Source: Toxoplasma gondii ME49
Taxonomy: Eukaryota; Apicomplexa; Conoidasida; Eucoccidiorida; Sarcocystidae
Reading direction: 5' to 3'
Assembly: GCF_000006565.2 (NCBI RefSeq)
Contig: NC_031477.1
Coordinates: 884,669-948,668, forward strand
Length of the DNA stretch: 64,000 nucleotides
Part shown: positions 57,100 through 64,000 of the stretch, piece by piece
Numbering within the stretch: position 1 is the first letter of the stretch
Layout of the letters: each line of letters starts with the position of its first letter
Translations under genes and position numbers: made by a program
The notes under the pieces: model-generated
The model's database searches: none
What the model saw: the letters and a program-made list of their open reading frames with translations, nothing else
Told to the model about the DNA's origin: nothing

Positions 57100-59169
57100 T
57101 GAGAGCCTACAGCTGTTAGGCAAGTGCTTTGCAGGCGCTGCCGTCGCGCCTCTCGCATTTAAGAAACGGTAGCTGGGCGGGGCTTGCGTGAAATAGATGT
57201 GCTTCATCCATTCGCATACCCACAGCGTATCGACTCCTGTTTCGTGGATCCACCAAACGACACCGGGGTGTGCCAGCTTCTTCTGGGACTCCCTTACCGT
57301 CAACTCCGCCTCTTTGCTGTCTTCGAGACCCTTCCGCAACTCCCACTGCCTGTGAGCTTCCTGTTGCGCCTTCAGGGCATGTGCAGCCTTGTTAAATGCA
57401 ACTTGCTCTCTGAGAAAGGAGAAGAGAACTTTCCAGTCGAGGAAAGCGGCAGCCGCACTGTCTGTTCCTCCTGCGCCGCCTCGGTCTCCGGCTCTCGCAT
57501 GACTGTCGCCAGCAGACCATGGCTCAACGTCGACTGCTACACCTGGCTCTCTCTCCGCTCCTCGGTCAATTTCATACAGGCCCTCTCTACTCTCTCGGAC
57601 GCCGTCCGCACAAGTGGACTCGAGATTAGAAGGCAGGGGACATCCTGCCCCAAAACCTTCCGCAGAAAATACTCTTCCCCGGTGGGCCTCTTCAGCCTGC
57701 ACGCCCAAAGACTGCCGCGGCTCCTCTGCTTGCGGCCGCGCATGGAAGCCCGCAAAGCACCCACGTAGTGTCGGCAGCGACAGTCGGGACTGTGTCATAG
57801 CTGCCCGGTCTTTCCCAGAAGTCTCACACACTTTCTTCGAATTTCCCTGGAGATCCGCGCTAAGCTCGTTTGTGGGAACATCATGGGCAGGAGGCAAATC
57901 CGTGGAAGGAATTCCAGAACTGAGCGGAGGCAGCTGTGAAAGGGCTCTGGTAACTGCAGGACCGTGACACCCCTTTCCTCGTGGGGCGTCTTGAATGACA
58001 TCACCTGTGGACTTTGAGAAAGAGGAAAATGGAGCCTCATATGACGCCAAAAGCTGGCGCTCAGAGGGCCTCGTTCGAACGGAGACTACGCTCCGGTCTC
58101 GTCCCCCCTCACACCCCACCACAGTCGTTGTCAGATCTCTGGCGCCGCCTTGGCCGTTCCCGTGCCCGGCTTCGCGCTCTCGGGAAGCTTCGCTTTCTCG
58201 ACACTTCATTTGGTTGTCAGAGAGTGTCTTTCGCACCTGGGAGCCACTACAGGGACGATCTGGACACGGGCCAGACCCGAGTGAATATTCATTTGACGAC
58301 ACCCTCATTTCCGTCGACGCAGATTCAGGGCATGGCTGTTCGCTCAGGTCGACGGACTCGCGCCTATTCGAATCGCCGTCTAACCGGCTGACGAATGCTG
58401 CAGACGGCTGCAGCCCTGTGCCACCACTGGTGAAATCACGAGACTGGTAGCACGTGAGAGAAGCTGCCGGAAGTGTTCCAGATTTCGCCCTTTCCCTGGT
58501 CACAGAGGAAGGCCCTCCATCCGCAGTCACCGCGCGCGGGGACGAAGTCAACGGGACAGAGGTCGCCCGCTCCCCGGAGCCAGTTGATGCTCCAGACTTC
58601 CGACAGAAAGAGACAGACTCTCGACGGGAGACTCCCTCAGAGAACGCTGGCAGGAGGACGGAAGCTGCGAAGGAAGACGAAGAGTCGAAGCCGTAAGCCG
58701 CCCGGGTCGCAACCATCGAAAGCGCGTCTGTAGTGCCTGCAGCGTACGACTCAGCAGACTTCCTAGCAGAGGCCAGGGAGACCAACGCATTGTGATAGGG
58801 GAGAACAAGCACGAGCAGCCGACGCTTGAAAGCAAGCGTCATACAAACCATCGCAGAGCCTTTCCCTGGGCCCCAAGGCCACTGCGGCGCCGGTCCACTG
58901 GTCTTCCCATCGAACATGAGAGGCGGATAAGAAGACGGAAAAAGAAACGGCGGCGGCGACAGATCAGGGAAAACCTGCTGACGGGCTCCAGGATCTGCGA
59001 AGAGGTCGCCAAATGGAATTGTCGCTTTTTCCAGTGCAGACGCGATCTCGGGAGGGGCGCCCTGAAGGAAGGAAGAGATAGTTCGTGCATGTAACAACAT
59101 GGAACGCACCTTCGGCACCACTGCTAGAGACTCCCTTACAGCCAAAATAGAGAACACATTGGCATCCAT
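57100..59169 (-). CDS. Linking ORF between Sec7 and TBC parts
   Basis: Open frame from ATG 59169 downwards. A CCCTAG acceptor directly precedes CCTCAC-ATG, so 59169 may lie inside an exon rather than be a true start. Sequence: MDANVFSILAVRESLAVVPK, SALEKATIPFGDLF, MVCMTLAFKRRLLVLVLPYH, then about 400 Ser/Arg/Gly-rich residues, a charged helical stretch (FLREQVAFNKAAHALKAQQE) and HPGVVWWIHETGVDTLWVCE with TQAPPSYRFL near the end. The FSILAVRESLAVV and FKRRLLVLVLP stretches look like strands of a PH- or CNH-like domain, but this is weak. A 48-nt in-phase segment (59109-59062) has perfect donor and acceptor ends (GTGCGT...TTCCTTCAG) and may be a very short intron. Confidence 0.6.
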
Positions 59170-59353
59170 GTGAGGCTAGGGAGACCTGACAAGCTACTCC
59201 ACACAGAGTTTAGTACTACCAAGGCAAGAGTCTAATAGATGTTTCTATTTAATTGTTAGATTAAGACCATGCACATCCTAAATTACCATCTTCCTGCTAC
59301 TTCTCTAACTACCTGCACGCGAGACACGTGAGGACGGAAGTCATGGGAAAGGA
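59170..59353. other. Short interval between the Sec7 stop and the linking ORF
   Basis: 184 bp, AT-rich around 59220-59290, ending on the minus strand in a pyrimidine-rich CTCCCTAG acceptor-like site. It looks more like the 3' part of an intron than an intergenic region. Confidence 0.45.
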
Positions 59354-62300
59354 CTAGGATGCTTCCTGCAGCGCCAAATAACCGCGAGAGACCGTTTCGC
59401 TTGTGTGGCTTTTGCGTTGCTTAGAATTCATCGATCCGCAGTATCTGCATAGGCACGTGCCCCCCGTAAAGTCACAAGTCACTGTGCCGCAGTTCTTTAG
59501 TACTCCCCTTAGGCTTTCTTTCTCTTCTCGTGGTTTCAATATTTTCGGTCGTGATTCTCCTTTGCACTTCCAAGCCATAAGGACGGCAAAGCACCTGCAC
59601 ACAAGGTGCTCCTTTGTCGACTTAAGCACGCAGAAGCGGGAAACAGACAGCGATGTACGCAATAGCCACGAAAGTAGGCAGAGGCGTTCCTTTTCGCTGA
59701 GACGCACCAGATGCGCATCTGTCAGCTCGCTGAGGGGGCACCGGTTGACTGAAGCCATGGCGAGCACAGGGTGGAACAGCCGCGCAAAGAAGCCGCGGGC
59801 CCCGCCATGCTTTTTCTCCACAATAGGTCTGACTAAGTCGAGTTTCGCAAGCCACCCGCTCTGCTCGACGCCCCCCTCAGGGGAGCCTCGAAAGGAAGGC
59901 AATCGTCGCCAGAAAACCCCACCAGGACCCTTGTTGACGCGGAGGCCTTGGGAGCTATGTTGGCTGCTGCGTCCTCTGCTCATCCTGATATCAACGGAGA
60001 AATCACGGGGAACAGGCCCTTTGGCCTGCCCTGCTCCGCCTGCGTTGCTGGTCCCCCAGGCCGGCCTCCCGGCAGTGGCGCGCGCTCCCTGATTCCCTCC
60101 TCCGTGTAACTCATTCACCTTTGGGTCCCCTTTTCTGTTGTCGGAGGACTCCGCTGCCGCGCTGACTGCATACAACGGTAGGTTTGGCAAGTCCCACGAG
60201 TGTGAATCGTCTGCGCCGGCGTCTTCCGGCTCTGCCGACTGCCCTTGGCGCGCCTTGTCGTTTGCACGCTCCATCATCCCCGTCCAGTCCTTCAGAATGA
60301 CATCGGGCATCGCTAAATGTGGAACGGAAACATAAACTCGTGCCTGCAAATCGTCCCCGTCCATCGGCCTCGCGACTCGCCCAGCGCCGTCGTCGATCGG
60401 GTCCCTCCTCACCAAGGCTCCTCCAGACAGACTGCGTTGGGCTCCGCCTCGAAGGCAACGGCCCAGAAGGCCCTCATATTGAAACGAAGCGATTTCGCCT
60501 GCACCGCGAGGCCGCCAGTCTGCCTTGCTGACTCCAGCGCTCTCCAGCAAACTGTCACTTAAATATCCGGATGTTGACGCATCCCACCTGGGCAGGGGAG
60601 CTGCGCGAACACCCGAGGCGCCGCGCTCCAACGCAAGTGCGAAAGAGAGAGATTTGCAAAGGCTTATTGGGTCGTTGAGGTGAAATGTGGCTGGCGCCGG
60701 CGCGAGAAATGGAGTGGGAAGGCCTTCTCTGAGAAGCAGCTCGGGAAGTGACGCTCCCGTATGGGTAGCTCGCGTGGTCGTATTTGAGTCTGGACAAGAC
60801 CAGGACCGGCGCCACCGGCGTGGGGCTCCAGAAAAAAAAGTCGTGTCCCGTTCTACGCGGTCGTCATTTGCATGCGAGGAGGAAGAAGGATTCCGACGAC
60901 TCACCGACAGAGGCGGACGCGAATTCGCTGCTCGCTCTGCCGTTCCAACCCCTGCGGTCAGATGCACGGAACGAAGATATTGCGACAAAGACAGTATCGG
61001 CGAAAGCGGCTCAACCTCAGCCTGAAGCGAAAGGCGCACATCCCCCACTTCGTTGGCTGTACCCACAATAGCTGATGAACCCGTCTCGGCAAACGAAGGC
61101 TCCCCCTCACCTACAGAGCACGCCGGCTGCGAAGTGCCCGTGTTATGCGCAGCTGAGCCTTCTTTGGGCCTACGGGTAGCCCGATCCCGGGGCGTGGGAC
61201 TCTTTAGAGGTGCTGCATCGGCAGGCAACTCCTGAGATTCACGTGCTGGACACTCGATCCGGCTCATCTCGCCTCTTCCACTCTCGGGAAATGCCCCGTT
61301 TCCCTTGTTTCCGCTGACGACGTTCGCAGTTCTCACTGAGCTTCCGTCGTAGTCCGTAAACTTGCGATGACCAAGGTCAAATGCCGAGGAATTGCACCGA
61401 GGCTGTCTCTTGAATGGGTTGTGGAGATTTATGCGAGGTACCCTGAGGCCCTTGGCGCCTAGAAGCAACCGGCCCCCTCGTCCCGCGAATCGCGCAACGG
61501 CCAACAGACTCCCACCTGTCTCGTGATAACCACGCTTGTCTCGTGGTTTTCCCTCTGTGGATCCCGAGCATGCACTGTTTTCCTCCACCTGGCTTTTGAC
61601 TTCGCGCTGCCCCGCTTCTCTGTCCACTGGTGTCGGAAAACCATCCGGACCTGCTGGTGAACCGTTGTGGGGAAGCACCGGAGAGTCATCCTGACACAAG
61701 TCAGTTGTTTTTGGTTCCACCCCCACTCCTTGTCTCCCTGAACCTCCGGCGCCCCTCTCCGGGTTCCCAGAAGCCGCGTCTCCACCGTCACGGCAAGCCA
61801 CATCAGAGTGCCCCTGCCCCGTCGGTTCGGCACCTGCACGCGCTCTCAGAGTCGCATTCCTGCCTGCCAAGTCCGTGCCAGTAACAAGCAGTCCACCCGC
61901 AGCCAGGTCCTCACTGCAGCCACCGCCGCGTGGCCTTCTGATGGAGGTCTCCTGTTCCCTCTCGTCACCTTCTTCATTCTTGTTCCCCCCACCTCCCACC
62001 AGGATATGTGGCGCTGGCGCCGACGGTGACTCCAGCGATGCCCCCGAGCGCATGCGGTTCCTCAACGCCGATCCGGTTCGTTTCCATCCTTGCTTTGCGT
62101 CTGGAGCCGCGACGCCTAGAGGCACCCCAGATGATGCCTGCGAAACGGCTAAGGGCGTTCGCGGCCGGCGACTCCAACAGAGATTTGCGTCCTCGACCCA
62201 GAACTGCCGCTTGTGAACTCGCAAATACGCCACGGCTTTAACCTTCCCATCTGCGGTGTTGATGCCGCGGACCTTAACAGCCCAGCCACCCACAATGAGG

Positions 62301-64000
62301 GCGAGCGGCGGTACAGGCGGTGTCAGAACGCATTCCGGGGGTGCCGGGAAAAGGGAGAAAGGGGGCGGATCTAGCGACGACGTGTACATGAGACGGGAGT
62401 TGAGTGCCGGGCGCAACAATGTCGCGCTGTCACGAGAGGGGAGACCCAAGGAACCAAGGGTGCCGCATTGGCTGCCTGGCCCCTGAAGCGCTGCCCCATC
62501 GTGGCTAGCCATACAAAACTCGGACAACCGCCCTGAGATATCGGCTTTACAAACACGAGAATGTGCGGCTGCCGGATCCCCTGGCCTTCGCAACGACCCT
62601 AAACACGTGCCGACTGAATGCAGCGGATACGTGGAGCGATCTACTGGAACGGACGCGGCTACCGAAGGCACATCCACGCAGGTCACGTTGTTTTCAAGCG
62701 ACCTACAACCCGAAGTCCTCAGTGGTGTTGTCGGAGCGCTTCGCCTAGCCCTCCCATCGCTAAGTTGTTCTAAGTCTTCTCGGCGCTCACCGCCAGTGAG
62801 CGAGTTGCGAGAGCTGCTCGTGGGCACCCACGGCTCGCCCGGCCCGCAAGCAGGACCTCTCGAGCCACCTTGGTCTAAAGAGGCATCAAGCCGTCCCCAC
62901 ACTTCGTGACATGGATTGTCCCGTGGCCATGCGCTGTCTAGCCCAGAGCCGTAGTCTATGACCTGAGCAGGCCCATCGCCTGCATGCGCCCCACGACACG
63001 CCCTGGCAGCACCACCGTGCACAACGTGTCGGAAAGATTCCTGGTGCGTGGTGATATCCCTCGCGTCTTCCCGGAACCCTGGAACATGCCGTTTGGAACG
63101 GCAGCCTATGGACTCGGATCCGCGAACCGAGAAACCGGAGGGGGGCGCTGTCATCCTGCGCAAGGAGCCGGAGTCTCTGACAGCCCGAAGGCCAGCTGGG
63201 CGACCACACTGCGCACACTGAGCGACTGGCCATGGCGAAACAACAACTGCATTCAGCATGCCTCCTGTAAGCTGAGCGCAGCGCGGAAATGCACGGTGGA
63301 GGTTCCCGAAACCTCTTCCGTCCTTGAGAAGATTTTGTGGGGCTGTAGGCCAAACCCGGGCTGGGGACAAACCCTGGCAACGTTCTCCGGGATCAGAAAG
63401 CTTCCTTTCACTAGATTGCCAGGCCGTCTGGCTGCGGACCGTGTTACGGCCGGCACGCCGGTCTTGCGTCCCGAAGTCGCCCGAGGGTTGCGATGGACAG
63501 CCAGAGGGCGACGGGTCCCTCGAATTGAAGGCATCGCGGGCGGCAGAGGCGAAGCTCCTGCTGGCTCGGAAGGGGCGAGAGGGTTCCACGATATCTGGCG
63601 GATGCCGCAGAGAGGACGAAGCAAAGGCGTGGGCGAGGTCGATCTGGGTCGCCAACAGACGTTTGTACGTTTTTTCGGATGCAGAGAAGGACGTCTTGAA
63701 TTCCTTGAGGAGAATCCGCGCGTACATATCACCCAGTTCGTTTTCAGGCAGCGCGATGCCTGCTCCAGTGACCATCTTCAAGAAGTCGGCGCGCAAAAGC
63801 ACCTTTTTGTCTTTCGTTTTGAGGCTAGGGTGGTGGAGCGAAGTGTTCAAAATCAACAAAGCGTACGCCACAATGTGCACCTGTTCCAGTGACAGCGGCG
63901 CGGTCGGGTTGTCGCGCACATACGCTGCCGCGAATCTTTCGAGGATGCGGAGAATGATTTGCGACTCGCCAGGCATGAAGAAAAAAGTGAGGAAGTGCCG
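59354..64000 (-). CDS. Sec7-domain ARF guanine-nucleotide exchange factor, partial at window edge
   Basis: Activates ARF GTPases in vesicle traffic. The frame is open to the window edge at 64000, so the 5' end and the first half of Sec7, including the glutamate finger, lie outside. Visible Sec7 blocks: FMPGESQIILRILERFAAAY, QVHIVAYALLILNTSLHHPS, ADFLKMVTGAGIALP and ENELGDMYARIL, matching Sec7 motif 2 and the helices that follow. After a long disordered stretch comes GGWAVKVRG then YLRVHKRQFWVEDANLCW (about 62310-62180), a likely PH-domain start. The remainder is low-complexity, ending near 59354 with a basic tail. A GTACAT donor (about 59660, after LCLLSWLL) is in phase with the acceptor before 59169, so translation may continue into the linking ORF instead of stopping at 59354. 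Confidence 0.88.
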   Translation of the reverse strand, partial: RHFLTFFFMPGESQIILRILERFAAAYVRDNPTAPLSLEQVHIVAYALLILNTSLHHPSLKTKDKKVLLRADFLKMVTGAGIALPENELGDMYARILLKEFKTSFSASEKTYKRLLATQIDLAHAFASSSLRHPPDIVEPSRPFRASRSFASAARDAFNSRDPSPSGCPSQPSGDFGTQDRRAGRNTVRSQTAWQSSERKLSDPGERCQGLSPARVWPTAPQNLLKDGRGFGNLHRAFPRCAQLTGGMLNAVVVSPWPVAQCAQCGRPAGLRAVRDSGSLRRMTAPPSGFSVRGSESIGCRSKRHVPGFREDARDITTHQESFRHVVHGGAARACRGAHAGDGPAQVIDYGSGLDSAWPRDNPCHEVWGRLDASLDQGGSRGPACGPGEPWVPTSSSRNSLTGGERREDLEQLSDGRARRSAPTTPLRTSGCRSLENNVTCVDVPSVAASVPVDRSTYPLHSVGTCLGSLRRPGDPAAAHSRVCKADISGRLSEFCMASHDGAALQGPGSQCGTLGSLGLPSRDSATLLRPALNSRLMYTSSLDPPPFSLFPAPPECVLTPPVPPLALIVGGWAVKVRGINTADGKVKAVAYLRVHKRQFWVEDANLCWSRRPRTPLAVSQASSGVPLGVAAPDAKQGWKRTGSALRNRMRSGASLESPSAPAPHILVGGGGNKNEEGDEREQETSIRRPRGGGCSEDLAAGGLLVTGTDLAGRNATLRARAGAEPTGQGHSDVACRDGGDAASGNPERGAGGSGRQGVGVEPKTTDLCQDDSPVLPHNGSPAGPDGFPTPVDREAGQREVKSQVEENSACSGSTEGKPRDKRGYHETGGSLLAVARFAGRGGRLLLGAKGLRVPRINLHNPFKRQPRCNSSAFDLGHRKFTDYDGSSVRTANVVSGNKGNGAFPESGRGEMSRIECPARESQELPADAAPLKSPTPRDRATRRPKEGSAAHNTGTSQPACSVGEGEPSFAETGSSAIVGTANEVGDVRLSLQAEVEPLSPILSLSQYLRSVHLTAGVGTAERAANSRPPLSVSRRNPSSSSHANDDRVERDTTFFSGAPRRWRRSWSCPDSNTTTRATHTGASLPELLLREGLPTPFLAPAPATFHLNDPISLCKSLSFALALERGASGVRAAPLPRWDASTSGYLSDSLLESAGVSKADWRPRGAGEIASFQYEGLLGRCLRGGAQRSLSGGALVRRDPIDDGAGRVARPMDGDDLQARVYVSVPHLAMPDVILKDWTGMMERANDKARQGQSAEPEDAGADDSHSWDLPNLPLYAVSAAAESSDNRKGDPKVNELHGGGNQGARATAGRPAWGTSNAGGAGQAKGPVPRDFSVDIRMSRGRSSQHSSQGLRVNKGPGGVFWRRLPSFRGSPEGGVEQSGWLAKLDLVRPIVEKKHGGARGFFARLFHPVLAMASVNRCPLSELTDAHLVRLSEKERLCLLSWLLRTSLSVSRFCVLKSTKEHLVCRCFAVLMAWKCKGESRPKILKPREEKESLRGVLKNCGTVTCDFTGGTCLCRYCGSMNSKQRKSHTSETVSRGYLALQEAS

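Noticed and set aside
62984..63892. Plus-strand open frame of about 300 codons opposite the Sec7 exon
   Set aside because: Arg/Gly-rich composition with no domain pattern, and it lies exactly antisense to well supported Sec7 coding sequence; expected by chance in GC-rich coding DNA.

Overview
The window looks like nuclear DNA of a coccidian apicomplexan (Toxoplasma/Hammondia/Neospora-like). Genes are broken into many short exons by GT-AG introns of about 50-800 bp with pyrimidine-rich acceptors. Several proteins carry long Ser/Ala/Arg-rich disordered inserts. The gene content is eukaryotic (TFIIH subunit, DHHC acyltransferase, six-TM cyclic-nucleotide phosphodiesterase, P-type cyclin, Sec7 and TBC GTPase regulators, COQ3), alongside a bacterial-type DusA tRNA-dihydrouridine synthase. 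No rRNA, tRNA, CRISPR array, insertion sequence or phage gene was recognised. All exon boundaries were read by eye from splice signals and reading-frame phase; no alignment was run.

Layout. 0-10.7 kb (GC-rich): a minus-strand DHHC palmitoyltransferase; a small unknown minus-strand gene; then, divergent from it, the TFIIH p34/Tfb4 subunit on plus. 13.7-20.7 kb: a membrane cyclic-nucleotide phosphodiesterase in at least 16 exons (plus). 21.4-25.0 kb: a nine-exon CMGC kinase (minus) head-to-head with a four-exon P-type cyclin (plus). 26.2-29.8 kb: a large plus-strand protein joining zinc-ribbon-like cysteine clusters, a charged coiled-coil-like region, a C2 domain and a C-terminal NADAR/YbiA-like domain. 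30.7-36.0 kb: DusA-like synthase and, 194 bp downstream, an MFS transporter (both plus). 36.4-38.0 kb: a MATH-BTB (SPOP-like) gene (minus). 41.9-44.5 kb: COQ3 ubiquinone O-methyltransferase (plus). 45.7-47.4 kb: an unknown minus-strand gene with a possible mitochondrial leader and a CxxC. 50.9-64.0 kb: a minus-strand run that begins, outside the window, with a Sec7 ARF-GEF domain and ends in a TBC Rab-GAP domain. It may be one very large Sec7-TBC gene.

The genes do not form one pathway. Possible functional links are the kinase/cyclin divergent pair (cell-cycle or transcription control), the Sec7 and TBC modules (ARF/Rab crosstalk in membrane traffic), and two organelle-type enzymes (COQ3 and DusA). 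By eye, the stretch from about 10.7 to 51 kb is clearly less GC-rich and less densely coding than the two flanks. The strongest candidates for something undescribed are the C2-NADAR fusion and the Sec7-first/TBC-last fusion with a substituted TBC arginine finger.
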